Below the pieces are notes generated by a model that saw only the letters and a list, made by a program, of their open reading frames with translations, was not told the DNA's origin and ran no database searches. Made by a program: the position numbers and the translations under genes. Positions 21,426 to 30,673 of a stretch of DNA of 64,000 nt are shown here, in pieces. Source of the stretch: CAVQAH01 sp963784195 (GTDB taxonomy: Bacteria > Acidobacteriota > Vicinamibacteria > Vicinamibacterales > 2-12-FULL-66-21); NCBI GenBank assembly GCA_963784195.1, contig CAWARA010000015.1, positions 372,001-436,000 of the forward strand. The letters are read 5' to 3'. Positions within the stretch are counted from its first letter, which is position 1; each line of letters opens with the position of its first letter.

Positions 21426-21819
21426 CGTCTTCCGCAAGCTCATCGTGGGTACTACTGCTTTCCGCGCGTTCGGTCCGCTCGACATCGAGCTCCTGCAGGA
21501 TCTGCGCGATCCGGTCCTGCCGCTCGATGCTGGCGTCGAAGAAGAACTGCAGCTCTGGCACGCGTCTCAGGCGCAGTCGCCCGCCGAGCTGGCGGCGAAG
21601 GAAGGGAGCTGCGCGCTCGAGCGCACGCTGACTCTCACGGCGCGCTTTCTCGTCGCCCATGGTCGTGTAGTAGACGCGCGCTTGCTGCAGATCGGGGGTT
21701 ACCTTGACGTAGGTGATGGTGAGAAACCCGATGCCCGGATCGTGCACCTCTCGCGCGAGGAGATCCGCGATCTCGACGCGGATTTGATCACCGACGCGGC
21801 TGGCACGATCTGCTGGCAT
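21406..21819 (-). CDS. rbfA: Ribosome-binding factor A
   Basis: 137 residues with a KH-like fold: RVGDQIRVEIADLLAREVHDP, IGFLTITYVKVTPDLQQARVYY and APFLRRQLGGRLRLRRVPEL match RbfA, a late 30S maturation factor that binds the 16S 5' helix. The C-terminal acidic tail is ordinary. ATG at 21819 (MPADRASR) is used because the 18 residues upstream in frame are translated GGGCAAT-type repeat. It lies between infB and nrnA as expected. Confidence 0.93.
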   Translation of the reverse strand: MPADRASRVGDQIRVEIADLLAREVHDPGIGFLTITYVKVTPDLQQARVYYTTMGDEKARRESQRALERAAPFLRRQLGGRLRLRRVPELQFFFDASIERQDRIAQILQELDVERTERAESSSTHDELAEDDERNGN

Positions 21820-21832
21820 TTCGGTAATCGGG

Positions 21833-21929
21833 CAATGGGCGATCGGCAATCGGGCGAGCGGATAATCGGGCAATCAAGGCCAATGGCCTCTGCCCATTGC
21901 CCGATCGCCGATCTCCGATTTCCGATTCG
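21833..21929. repeat. Inverted GGGCAATGGGCGATCGG words between infB and rbfA
   Basis: Left words near 21834-21876 and right words near 21895-21925 (CCATTGCCCGATCGCCGATC) can pair. The right block begins directly after the infB stop. This is a variant of the GGGCGAT family. Confidence 0.8.
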
Positions 21930-24779
21930 TTAAACGGGTGCGGCGATTCGCTCCACGACGAACGCTTCGATCATGTCGCCGACCTTGATGTCGTTGAACT
22001 TCTCGAAGCCGATGCCGCACTCGAAGCCGGACTTGACCTCCGAGACGTCGTCCTTGAACCGGCGGAGCGAGCCGATCTTGCCTTCGTAAACGACCACGTT
22101 GTCGCGGACGAGGCGCGCGGTCGTGTCGCCGGCGCGGGTGATGCGGCCTTCGACCACCATGCACCCCGCGATGGTCCCGAACTTCGGCACCTTGAAGGTG
22201 TCCCGGACCTCGGCGGTCCCGAGACGCACTTCCTTGAACGTCGGATCGAGGAGTCCGGCCATCGCCTTCTTCATCTCGTCCGTGACGTTGTAAATGATCG
22301 AGTGCTGGCGGATGTCCACCTTTTCGCGCTCGGCGACGTCCGAGGCGTTGCGATCCGGCCGCACGTTGAAGCCGATGACGATCGCGTTCGACGCGGACGC
22401 CAACAGGACGTCGGACTCGTTGATGGCGCCGACGCCGCTGTGGATGATCCGGATCTTGACCTTGTCGTCGCTCAGCTTCGTGAGCGTGTCGGCCAGCACC
22501 TCGGCCGAGCCCTGCACGTCGGCCTTGATGATGATCGGCAGCTCCTTCATGCCGCCTTCGGCAATCTGCTGCTGCAGCGACTCGAGCGTCAGACGCGCAC
22601 CCTTGCCGCCAAGCGCCTTCTCCTTGGCCTGAGCCTGACGGAAGAGCGCGATCTGCCGCGCCTTGGCCGCATCCGCGAGCGCCTGGAACGCATCACCCGG
22701 CTGCGGCAGTCCGCCGAGACCGAGCACTTCGACCGGCGTCGCGGGGCCCGCGGATTTCTGCTGGCGTCCGCGATCGTCGATGAGCGCGCGAACCTTGCCC
22801 ACGATCGTGCCGGCGATGAACGTGTCGCCCACACGCAGCGTGCCGTCCTGCACGAGGATGGTGGCGACCGGACCGCGGCCCTTGTCCAGCTTGGCTTCGA
22901 GCACCGTGCCCGACGCGCTGCGCTTCGGATTGGCCTTCAGCTCGCTCATCTCGGTGACGAGCAGGATCATTTCCAGCAGCAGCTCGAGGTTCTGCTTCTT
23001 CTTGGCCGAGACCTCGACCATGACGGTCGAGCCGCCCCACTGCTCCGGAACGAGGCCGAGATCGGCCAGTTCCTTCTTCACGCGATCGGGGTTGGCGTCC
23101 GGCTTGTCGATCTTGTTGATGGCCACGAGGATCGGAACCCCGGCGGCCTTTGCGTGATCGATCGCTTCCTTCGTCTGCGGCATCACGCCGTCGTCCGCCG
23201 CGACGACGAGGATGACGACGTCCGTGACCCGCGCACCGCGGGCGCGCATCATCGTGAACGCCTCGTGACCCGGTGTATCGAGGAACACGACGTTGCGGTC
23301 GTTGACCTGCACGGCGTAGGCACCGATGTGCTGCGTGATGCCGCCGGCCTCGCGCTCGGCGACGCGCGCGGAGCGGATCGCGTCGAGCAGCGTGGTCTTG
23401 CCGTGATCGACGTGGCCCATGACCGTCACAACCGGCGCGCGAGTGACGATGTCGGCCGGGCTGACGTCTTCGGCTTCGACCTGCAACATCTCCTCTTCGA
23501 ACGTCTGCATCTTGACGTCGGCGCCGAACTCGCGCGCGATCATCGATGCCGTGTCGTCGTCGAGCGTGCTGTTGATGGTCATCATCACGCGGCGCTCGAT
23601 CAGCTTGCGCAGTACGTCCTTGGCCTTGACGTCGAGTTTGGCTGCGAGATCGGCGACCGTCATGCCCTCGGCGAGCGTGATCGTCCGGGTAACCGGTGGC
23701 GGCGCGGATGGTGACGGCGAATGCACAGCGACGCGAGGCTGATGATCGCGGCGCTGCGTGCCCGTCCGTGGGCCCGATGGCCTGTTTGCCGGCGGTCGAT
23801 ATCCCGGCGGCGGCGCACCGGGCCGTGCCGGTGTCGCCGGACGTACGGGCTGCGACGGCAACGGACGAGGCCCGCCCATAGGCGCCTGACGGGGCGGCAG
23901 CGATCCAGGTCGTTGGGGCGCCCGAGCGGCTGCGCCGCCTGCACCCGGTTGTCCCGGACGCGCGCCGGCAGGCCGGCTCAGATTTCCAGTAGGCGCCTGC
24001 GGCGCCTGCGGCGGCGCCACCGGCGGCCGCACCAGAACAGGCCGGCGCGGAGGTGCCGGAGGTGCCTGACCGGTTCGCGGATCCTCGACACGCAGCCTCA
24101 ATGTCGGCGGCACCATGCGGCCGGTCGGCGGCGGCATCACGGGCCGCGGAGCCGGCGGCGCAGGTGGAGCAACCGGCTCGCGCATTGCCGGTGCGGGTGA
24201 CGCAGTCGGCTGCGGCGCACCGGTCTCCGGTGCTCGCGCAGCAATCGCGGGCTCCTCCGGTTCCCGTTCCGGCTGAACCTGAACGGGCGCCGGTTCCGAC
24301 GCGGGCGGAACGGCCTCGACTTCTTCAACCGGTTCCGGCCGCGTTTCGAGCGGTGGCGGGGGAGCCTCCGGAACTGGTGGCGGTACCAGTACGGCCTCCG
24401 GCGCAGGCGGTGGCTCGACGGCAGCGTCAGCGGCCACGGTGGGCACCGGAATCGTGTCGGCGGGGGGCGCTGCCGGCTTGGCGCTCTTCACGAGGCGCGG
24501 CGGCGGCAGCGACGGCGCCGCGGGCCGGGCTGGCTCCGGCGCTTTCGTCGGCTTGCGTCCCTTCTGTGCGGCGGGCGCATCGGCAAACGAAGCGTTCGAA
24601 GGCACATTGATATTGCGCTGCCGTGCGAGGCGCTCGACGAACTGCCTCGCCACGACCTCTTCGATCGTGCTCGACGCGCTCTTGACCTCAATCCCGTGGT
24701 CGCGCTTGAGCAGCGCGATCACTTCCTGGCTCGAGGTATTGAGCAGCTCCGCTACCCTGTAAATCCGGACTGTCGCCAT
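21930..24779 (-). CDS. infB: Translation initiation factor IF-2
   Basis: 949 residues. An IF2-N domain (RIYRVAELLNTSSQEVIALLKR) is followed by about 270 residues rich in Pro and Ala, a second IF2-N-like domain (TVADLAAKLDVKAKDVLRKL), then the GTPase core: G1 VMGHVDHGKTTLLDA, G3 DTPGHEAF, G4 NKIDKPDA. Domains II-IV follow to the stop. IF-2 brings initiator tRNA to the 30S subunit and drives subunit joining. The frame is intact. It starts 13 bases after nusA; the small ylxR gene often found between them is absent. Confidence 0.97.
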   Translation of the reverse strand: MATVRIYRVAELLNTSSQEVIALLKRDHGIEVKSASSTIEEVVARQFVERLARQRNINVPSNASFADAPAAQKGRKPTKAPEPARPAAPSLPPPRLVKSAKPAAPPADTIPVPTVAADAAVEPPPAPEAVLVPPPVPEAPPPPLETRPEPVEEVEAVPPASEPAPVQVQPEREPEEPAIAARAPETGAPQPTASPAPAMREPVAPPAPPAPRPVMPPPTGRMVPPTLRLRVEDPRTGQAPPAPPRRPVLVRPPVAPPQAPQAPTGNLSRPAGARPGQPGAGGAAARAPQRPGSLPPRQAPMGGPRPLPSQPVRPATPARPGAPPPGYRPPANRPSGPRTGTQRRDHQPRVAVHSPSPSAPPPVTRTITLAEGMTVADLAAKLDVKAKDVLRKLIERRVMMTINSTLDDDTASMIAREFGADVKMQTFEEEMLQVEAEDVSPADIVTRAPVVTVMGHVDHGKTTLLDAIRSARVAEREAGGITQHIGAYAVQVNDRNVVFLDTPGHEAFTMMRARGARVTDVVILVVAADDGVMPQTKEAIDHAKAAGVPILVAINKIDKPDANPDRVKKELADLGLVPEQWGGSTVMVEVSAKKKQNLELLLEMILLVTEMSELKANPKRSASGTVLEAKLDKGRGPVATILVQDGTLRVGDTFIAGTIVGKVRALIDDRGRQQKSAGPATPVEVLGLGGLPQPGDAFQALADAAKARQIALFRQAQAKEKALGGKGARLTLESLQQQIAEGGMKELPIIIKADVQGSAEVLADTLTKLSDDKVKIRIIHSGVGAINESDVLLASASNAIVIGFNVRPDRNASDVAEREKVDIRQHSIIYNVTDEMKKAMAGLLDPTFKEVRLGTAEVRDTFKVPKFGTIAGCMVVEGRITRAGDTTARLVRDNVVVYEGKIGSLRRFKDDVSEVKSGFECGIGFEKFNDIKVGDMIEAFVVERIAAPV

Positions 24780-24792
24780 TCAGCTCACGTTC

Positions 24793-26070
24793 CTACTGGT
24801 TGCCTTCCGGCTTCGATTCGTCTTCACCCGCGCTGGCCACGGCCGCAGCTTCGGTGCCTTCCTCGAGTGGTTCGGCCTCGGACGGGATTTCGGCCGACGC
24901 TTCGACCGGCTCGATTTCCGCCGACGCTTCGACCGGCTCGATTTCGGCCGACGCTTCGACTGGCTCCTGATCGTCCTCGGACTTCGGTTCGCCGATCTCG
25001 AGCGCGCCGAGCTGCTCTTCGACTTCGCGGCGCTTTTCTTCCTCGCTCTTGATGTCGATCTTCCAGCCCGTCAGCTTCGCGGCAAGGCGGACGTTCTGCC
25101 CCTTCTTGCCGATCGCCAGCGACAGCTGCTTGTCCTCGACAATCACCTCCATGACCCGCTCGGCGTCGTCCACGATGGACACGCGCTGGACCTTCGCCGG
25201 GCTGATCGCATTGGTGACGAAGATGATCGGGTCTTCCGACCACTCGACGATGTCGATCTTCTCGCCGCGCAGCTCGCGGATGATGGACTGCACGCGCGTG
25301 CCCTTCATGCCGACGCACGCGCCGACCGGATCGACGTCGCGCTCGCGCGAGTAGACGGCGACCTTCGCCCGATCGCCGGCCTCACGGACGGCGCCGCGAA
25401 TCATGACCGTGCCGTCGTAGATCTCCGGCACCTCCTGCTCGAACAGCTTGATCAGGAGCGCCGGGTCCGTTCGCGACAAGACGATCTGCGGTCCCTTGGC
25501 GCTGCGGTTCACGCCGCGAATCACCGCGCGCACGCGGTCGCCGACCGTGTAGTTCTCGGCGCGGGACTGTTCCTTGCGCGGCAGCTGCGACTCCACGCGT
25601 CCGAGCTCGATGATGATGTCGCCGTTCTCGAAGCGCTTGACCATGCCGTTGACGACCTCGCCGATCCGCTGGCTGTACTCGGCGTAGACGTTCTCGCGTT
25701 CCGCCTCGCGGACCTTCTGGAAGATCACCTGCTTGGCGGTTTGCGCGGCGATGCGTCCGAGGTCCCCCTTGTCCCTGGGGAACTCGATTTCCATGTCGAC
25801 CTCGGCCTCTTCGCCGTACATCTCGCGGGCTTCGGCCAGCGAGAACTGGGTCGCCGCATCGGTGACCTCGATGACGATCTTTTTCACCGTGAAGAGGTCG
25901 AAATCTCCGGTATCCGGATTGAAGCGCGCTTTCAGCTCCTCGCCCTTGTACTTCTTGCGAGCGGCCGCTTCGAGCGCGTCCTGGACAGCGCCGATGATGA
26001 TTTCCGGCTCGACGCCTTTTTCCTTGGCGATCGCGTCGATCTGCTGAAGCAGAGGGTTCGTCGTAGCCAT
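24793..26070 (-). CDS. nusA: Transcription termination/antitermination protein NusA
   Basis: 425 residues: NusA N-terminal domain, S1 domain (INGMVKRFENGDIIIELGRVES, split view), then KH1/KH2 (EIYDGTVMIRGAVREAG, DPVGACVGMKGTRVQ, LAIGKKGQNVRLAAKLTGWK). NusA modulates pausing, hairpin termination and antitermination. The C-terminal 80 residues are acidic and contain three tandem copies of the nine-residue unit EPVEASAEI (about 24890-24970), with no acidic-repeat AR1/AR2 domains visible. It starts 15 bases after rimP. Confidence 0.96.
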   Translation of the reverse strand: MATTNPLLQQIDAIAKEKGVEPEIIIGAVQDALEAAARKKYKGEELKARFNPDTGDFDLFTVKKIVIEVTDAATQFSLAEAREMYGEEAEVDMEIEFPRDKGDLGRIAAQTAKQVIFQKVREAERENVYAEYSQRIGEVVNGMVKRFENGDIIIELGRVESQLPRKEQSRAENYTVGDRVRAVIRGVNRSAKGPQIVLSRTDPALLIKLFEQEVPEIYDGTVMIRGAVREAGDRAKVAVYSRERDVDPVGACVGMKGTRVQSIIRELRGEKIDIVEWSEDPIIFVTNAISPAKVQRVSIVDDAERVMEVIVEDKQLSLAIGKKGQNVRLAAKLTGWKIDIKSEEEKRREVEEQLGALEIGEPKSEDDQEPVEASAEIEPVEASAEIEPVEASAEIPSEAEPLEEGTEAAAVASAGEDESKPEGNQ

Positions 26071-26085
26071 GTAAAGTCTCTGTTC

Positions 26086-26589
26086 CTAAAACTCGACCGA
26101 GAGGTTCCCGCGCTTGATTCGGGCCAGCGGCACGCGATGTACCTTACGGCCTTCGTTCAGCACGACCTCTCCGTCTTCTACCCCGGCAATCCGGCCTGCG
26201 AAGGCTGACTGTCCGGCAAGCGGCTCGGTCGTCACGATCTTCGCCAGCCGGCCCGCGAACCGGCGGTAATCAGCCTCGTGGCGCAGCGGCCGATCCAGTC
26301 CCGGCGACGACACTTCAAGGGTGTATTCGTGATCGAGCGAGGGTTCGCCGAGCTCGCTTTCTTCGACGTCCAACAGCGCGCTCAGATCCTTGCTGACCCG
26401 CTGGCAGTCCTCGATCCCTACGGACTCTTCGAGCGGCTCCGGCACGCCTCGGTCGGGGCGATCGATGATGACGCGCAGCACCATCCCCATCGGCTCGCGA
26501 CGAAGCTGCACGTCGAAGATATCCAGGTCGAACGTCCGCGCAACGCGCTCGGCCGCGGCCCGAATCTTCGCCAACCGTTCCGTGCTCAA
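26086..26589 (-). CDS. rimP: Ribosome maturation factor RimP
   Basis: 167 residues. FDVQLRREPMGMVLRVIIDRP, SVGIEDCQRVSKDLSALLD and LEVSSPGLDRPLRHEADYRRF are RimP hallmarks; the C-terminal SH3-like domain follows. RimP helps early 30S assembly. First gene of the rimP-nusA-infB-rbfA-nrnA-truB-rpsO-pnp cluster, with a structured leader upstream. Confidence 0.95.
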   Translation of the reverse strand: MSTERLAKIRAAAERVARTFDLDIFDVQLRREPMGMVLRVIIDRPDRGVPEPLEESVGIEDCQRVSKDLSALLDVEESELGEPSLDHEYTLEVSSPGLDRPLRHEADYRRFAGRLAKIVTTEPLAGQSAFAGRIAGVEDGEVVLNEGRKVHRVPLARIKRGNLSVEF

Positions 26590-26596
26590 TGAATCT

Positions 26597-26690
26597 AGAC
26601 GTAGGAGCGCGGCACTTCAGTGCCGCGTCAGCGACCCTAAAGCGCCGGCACCTCCCGTGTCGCGGCACTGAAGGCCGCGCTCCTTCATGC
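26597..26690. repeat. REP-like palindrome upstream of rimP
   Basis: GGAGCGCGGCACTTCAGTGC near 26602-26621 pairs with GCACTGAAGGCCGCGCTCC near 26663-26683. Each half is itself partly palindromic. It lies in the presumed rimP leader. Confidence 0.75.
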
Positions 26691-26709
26691 CGCGCTCCTC
26701 GGACCCCTG

Positions 26710-26737
26710 AAAAACAAAAAGTGGGCACAGGCCCACT
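26710..26737 (-). terminator. Hairpin plus U-tract: rimO terminator or rimP leader attenuator
   Basis: Minus-strand AGTGGGC-CTGT-GCCCACT followed by TTTTGTTTT. It is about 110 bases past the rimO stop and 120 bases before the rimP ATG. A possible promoter at 26767-26795 lies upstream of it, so a transcript toward rimP would read through it, as in leader attenuation. Confidence 0.75.
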
Positions 26738-26766
26738 CGGGTAACCTTACTCGAAGCTGCCACCCA

Positions 26767-26795
26767 TAAATATAACACAGCAAAGTGGATGTAAA
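26767..26795 (-). promoter_or_regulatory. Possible promoter of the rimP-nusA cluster
   Basis: Minus-strand TTTACA (26795-26790), a 17-base spacer and TATTTA (26772-26767), the most AT-rich stretch nearby. Predicted start near 26760, giving a leader of about 170 bases. Confidence 0.4.
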
Positions 26796-26830
26796 ATGGC
26801 GGCCGGAACCCCTACGGATCAGCTGGCTGG

Positions 26831-26860
26831 CCCGCCTTCGCTAAAGCTACGGCGAGACAG
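26831..26860. repeat. Dispersed CGCCTTCGCT-AAGCTACGGCGAGACA element, copy 1
   Basis: Nearly identical to the reverse complement of 41921-41951. It supplies the last codons and TAG stop of rimO (26847-26849). Confidence 0.75.
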
Positions 26861-28273
26861 GCGAGACGATGACATCGTAGTCCCGCGCCTCGACCACCCG
26901 CCCGCGGACGAGCTGCCCCTGCCGGACCGCGTCGGGATCGAAATCGGTCAAATACACCAGCGCGTCGATGTCCGGCGCCTGGCCTTCCAGCCGTCCCTGC
27001 AGCACGAGATCGTGCTCGGGTGACGGTCCGTCCACCATCACCTCGACCTCGCTGCCGATTCGAGCTTTCTGCGACTGCGCGACGATCCGTTTCTGGCGCG
27101 ACATGAGCGCATTCCGGCGCCGTTTCTTTGTCGCCGCCGGCACATCATCGTCCAACTGGTGGGCGCGCGTGCCTTCTTCGTGCGAGTACGTGAAGACGCC
27201 CAGGTGGTCGAAGCGCGTATCCGCGACGAAGCTTTCCAGCTCGGCGAAGTCTGCGTCCGTCTCGCCGGGGAAGCCGACGATGACCGTCGTGCGCAAGGTC
27301 ACGCCCGGAACACGGTCCCGTATCTTGTTGAGCAGCCGCTCGTAGGTCTGGCGATTTCCTGGGCGCCGCATCCGCTTGAGCACGGCTGCCGACGCATGCT
27401 GCAGGGGCAGGTCGATGTACCGGCACACCTTGTCGCATTCCGCCATCGCCGCCAGCACGTCGTCCGTGATCGTGGTGGGGTAGAGGTAGAGCAGCCTGAT
27501 CCAGGTCAGTCCCTCGATGCGATTCAACTCGCGAAGAAGGCGCCCGAGCGCGCCCCGTTCGCCGCGATCGATGCCGAAAAACGTGGTGTCTTGAGAGATC
27601 AGGAGCAGCTCGCGGACCCCGCGTTCGGCGAGCGCCCGTGCCTCGCGGACGATCGACTCCGCCGTCCGGCTGCGATACGAGCCGCGCAGCGTGGGGATGA
27701 TGCAGAACGCACACGTGTAGTCGCAGCCCTCGGCGATCTTGACGTACGCGAAATGCGATGGCGTCGTCAGAAGGCGCGGGGTGTCGGCGTCGTAGAGGTA
27801 GTCTGGGAAGGCGCGGGCCGTGGCTCGGTGCTCGGGACTCGGGGCTCGGCTTTTGACTGTGGCCTCTTGAAAAAACGTGACCGGTGCGACCCCCTCGAGT
27901 GCCGACTCCGAGTCCCGAGCGCCGAGCCCCGAGTCCCGATCGCATCGAGGATCTCAGGGACCTCGCCGGTTCCAAGCACGGCGTCGATCTCTGGAATCTC
28001 TTTCTTCAGCTCCTCACGATAACGTTCCGCGAGACAGCCGGTGACGACAAGCCGCGAGCAGCTGCCCTCACGTTTCTTCGCGGCCATCTCCAGGATCGCG
28101 TCGACCGATTCCTGCTTGGCGGAATCGATGAACGCACACGTGTTCACCACGATCACGTCCGCGTTCGACGCGTCGCTGGTGATCTCGTGCCCGGCGTCGC
28201 GGGCGATCCCCAGCATCACCTCGCCGTCGACGAGGTTCTTGGGACAGCCGAGACTGAGGAAGCCTATCTTCAT
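26847..28273 (-). CDS. rimO: Ribosomal protein S12 methylthiotransferase RimO, frameshifted, repeat-expanded linker
   Basis: RimO is a radical-SAM enzyme that adds a methylthio group to an aspartate of S12. The N-terminal domain (MKIGFLSLGCPKNLVDGEVM, VNTCAFIDSAKQES, VTGCLAERY) supplies three cluster cysteines. The radical-SAM domain has AEGCDYTCAFCIIPTLRGSY (CxxxCxxC), LLISQDTTFFGID and a TRAM end (IGSEVEVMVDG). Between them, at 27824-27939, lies an inverted CTCGGGACTCGGGGCTCGG repeat that adds about 40 codons to the linker and within which the frame changes. The result is about 475 codons against about 440 usual. The ATG at 28273 is clear. The stop is inside a dispersed repeat. Confidence 0.9.
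27824..27939. repeat. Inverted CTCGGGA words inside rimO
   Basis: The 19 bases ending at 27850 are the exact reverse complement of 27921-27939. Additional degenerate copies (GCCGACTCCGAGTCCCGAG) surround the right arm. The loop of about 70 bases still encodes readable linker residues (VAPVTFFQEATVKS). Confidence 0.85.
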
Positions 28274-28359
28274 TGACGATTGGTAATTGACGGTTTCTGG
28301 TTTTCTGAATTTCCGAGCCCCGCCTTCGCCAGGGCTCAGCGGGGCATCCGAGCCCCGAG

Positions 28360-29652
28360 CTACGGGTAGATTCGATACAACATCCGCGGATACGGAATGG
28401 CCTCGCGCAGGTGTTCCAGCCCGCAGATCCAGGCGACCACCCGTTCGATGCCCATGCCGAAGCCGCCGTGCGGAACCGAGCCGAAGCGGCGGAGGTCGAG
28501 ATACCACTCGAACGATTCCTGCGGCAGCTCGTGTTCCTTGATCCGCTGCACGAGCAGATCGTAGTCCTCGAGTCGCTGGCCGCCGCCGATGATCTCGCCA
28601 TAGCCTTCGGGCGCGAGCACGTCGACGCACAGCGCGACTTCGGGCCGCGCCGGATCCGGCTTCATGTAGAACGCCTTGATGGCCGAGGGATAGCGGTGCA
28701 CGCAGATAGGCCGGTCGTATTCCTCCGACAGCGCCGTCTCGTCAGGCGATCCGAAATCCCCGCCCCATTCGAACGGCAGCCCCTTCTTCTTGAGAATCTC
28801 GGCCGCTTCGTCATACGAGACGCGCGGGAAAGGCGGCTTGACCTTTTCGAGCTTGGACGTGTCCCGCTCGAGCGTCTTGAGCTCGTTCTGCCGGCGTTCG
28901 AGCACGCGGCCGACGACGTGCACGACGAGCCCCTCGGCGAGTTCCATGACGTCGTTGAGATCGGCGTAGGCAACTTCCGGCTCGACCATCCAGAATTCGG
29001 TCAGATGACGCCTGGTCTTCGACTTCTCGGCCCGGAAGGTCGGGCCGAAGCAATACACGCGGCCGAGCGCCATCGCGTTGGCTTCGTTGTAGAGCTGCCC
29101 GCTCTGTGTGAGATACGCCGTCTCGTCTTCGAAGTACTGAACCGGAAAGAGCGTCGTCGTGCCTTCGCACGCCGACGGCGTGAAGATCGGCGTATCAGCG
29201 AGCACGAACCCGCGATCGTTGAAGTACTCGCGCACGGCGTTGATGACTTCGTGCCGTATGCGCAGGATGGCCTGCTGCTTTCCCGATCGAATCCACAGGT
29301 GCCGGCGGTCCATCAGGTAATCGACGCCGTGTTCCTTCGGCGTGATCGGATAGTTCTGCGCCTCGGCGATCACCTCGAGCCCGGTGACGTCGATCTCGAA
29401 TCCGCCGGGCGCGCGTGCGTCGGCGCGCACCGTTCCGTGCACGATCAGCGACGTTTCCTGCGCCAGATGGTCGGCCTGCTTGAAGGCCTCCTCGCCGACC
29501 GCCTGCTTGGACATCACGCACTGGATGAAGCCGCTGCCGTCGCGAACGGTCAGGAAATGGATCTTTCCGCTCGACCGGCGATTGTGCAGCCAGCCCCGAA
29601 GGGTGACTGCCTTGCCTTCAGAACGAGCGATGTCTTCGATATACGCAATCAT
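28360..29652 (-). CDS. asnS: Asparaginyl-tRNA synthetase
   Basis: 430 residues, normal for class IIb AsnRS. N-terminal OB-fold anticodon-binding domain (VTLRGWLHNRRSSGKIHFLTVRDG), then class II motifs: motif 2 region FRAEKSKTRRHLTEFWMVEPE and motif 3 GGFGMGIERVVAW. The residues around EVALCVDVLAPEGYGEIIGG match AsnRS rather than AspRS. Four-base overlap (29649-29652) with the upstream isomerase gene implies coupling. The TAG stop at 28360-28362 lies in a CGTAGCTCGGGGCTCGG word. Confidence 0.95.
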   Translation of the reverse strand: MIAYIEDIARSEGKAVTLRGWLHNRRSSGKIHFLTVRDGSGFIQCVMSKQAVGEEAFKQADHLAQETSLIVHGTVRADARAPGGFEIDVTGLEVIAEAQNYPITPKEHGVDYLMDRRHLWIRSGKQQAILRIRHEVINAVREYFNDRGFVLADTPIFTPSACEGTTTLFPVQYFEDETAYLTQSGQLYNEANAMALGRVYCFGPTFRAEKSKTRRHLTEFWMVEPEVAYADLNDVMELAEGLVVHVVGRVLERRQNELKTLERDTSKLEKVKPPFPRVSYDEAAEILKKKGLPFEWGGDFGSPDETALSEEYDRPICVHRYPSAIKAFYMKPDPARPEVALCVDVLAPEGYGEIIGGGQRLEDYDLLVQRIKEHELPQESFEWYLDLRRFGSVPHGGFGMGIERVVAWICGLEHLREAIPYPRMLYRIYP

Positions 29653-30488
29653 GCCTGTGTGAGCGTGCGCTCGAATCGCTGTCGTGCGCGTCGCGCTTCC
29701 TCGAGTACGGCTGCTGAAGAGCCCGTTCCGGCCAGCTCCATCATGTACGTTCCGTCGTAGCCAATCTTCTGCATCGTCACGAGCGCCAGATTCCAGTCGA
29801 TCGTGCCCAGGTAGGGGATCAGATGCTCGTCGTCGCGCCCGTGGTTGTCGTGAACGTGCGTCGCGATCAGGTGTTCGGCGACCGTTTCGACGGCGTCAGC
29901 CACCTCGCCCATCAGGTGCGCGTGCCCGAAGTCGAGGCAGATGCCCACGTGACGGGCATCGATGTCACTCTCGAGCAGCGTGGCGAGCGAGCCCGCGTCC
30001 GAGAGGCGGTTGGGGATCACTTCCACCGCCACACGAACGCCGAGCGGTTCGGCTGCATGGCTGATATCCTCGAGGCTCCGGACGGCCGCCCCGCGGTTGT
30101 TGTCGCCCGTGGTGTTCATCGACGAAGGCGTTCCGAGGTGCAGCACTGCGACGTCGAACGGGATGCGCCTGGCAACCTGCAGCGCCGCCTCCGTTTCCTG
30201 GACGGCGGCCTGCCGCTGTGCGCTGTCGGTCACAGCATTCGAATAAGTGGCCGACCAGCCCTGCTGGCCAAAGACGTCAGTAATCGGCGCGTGGATGCTG
30301 TTCAGCACGAGCCCGGTCTCGCTCAGCCACTGCGCCAGCCGCTCGATCGCCGATTCATCGCGATAGTCGAAATGGCTGCGCGTGGCGAAGAGCTCGATCG
30401 CTTCGAACCCGTAGGATGCCACCTGAACCAGATGGTCCCGCTCGAGCCGGCGGTCATGAAACAGGTGCGTGGAAATCCCGAAACGCAT
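29649..30488 (-). CDS. Sugar-phosphate isomerase/epimerase-like TIM barrel (AP endonuclease 2 fold)
   Basis: 279 residues. MRFGISTHLFHDRRL, GFEAIELFATRSHFDY, VLNSIHAPI, VAVEVIPNRL, GICLDFGHAHLMG and IATHVHDNHGRDDEHLIPYLG supply the His, Glu and Asp metal ligands usual for the xylose-isomerase-like family PF01261. The family includes isomerases, epimerases and endonuclease IV, so the substrate is unknown. It overlaps asnS by four bases; the pairing does not point to a function. Confidence 0.8.
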   Translation of the reverse strand: MRFGISTHLFHDRRLERDHLVQVASYGFEAIELFATRSHFDYRDESAIERLAQWLSETGLVLNSIHAPITDVFGQQGWSATYSNAVTDSAQRQAAVQETEAALQVARRIPFDVAVLHLGTPSSMNTTGDNNRGAAVRSLEDISHAAEPLGVRVAVEVIPNRLSDAGSLATLLESDIDARHVGICLDFGHAHLMGEVADAVETVAEHLIATHVHDNHGRDDEHLIPYLGTIDWNLALVTMQKIGYDGTYMMELAGTGSSAAVLEEARRARQRFERTLTQA

Positions 30489-30673
30489 GGACGGATTCGA
30501 CTGTCGTTACCGTAAACGAGCAATGTTAGCACGCGCGGCAGGCCTGCAGGATTCGGGCCTGAGCGAGGGGCTTGACGTCAAGGCCTCGGTCGGGGTTGCG
30601 TGACTCGTTTCGGGCTCTCGTCCAGCGCTCTCTGCGAGAGCTCTTGATCGTTTGACAGGCGGATCCGCCCGCC
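30489..30673. other. Gap without gene
   Basis: 185 bases between the AmgK-like stop and the isomerase start. Short inverted words (GCCTGCAGG, CTCTCTGCGAGAG) are seen, no gene. TAACAT near 30521 on the minus strand is a weak possible -10 for the isomerase-asnS unit. Confidence 0.5.
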
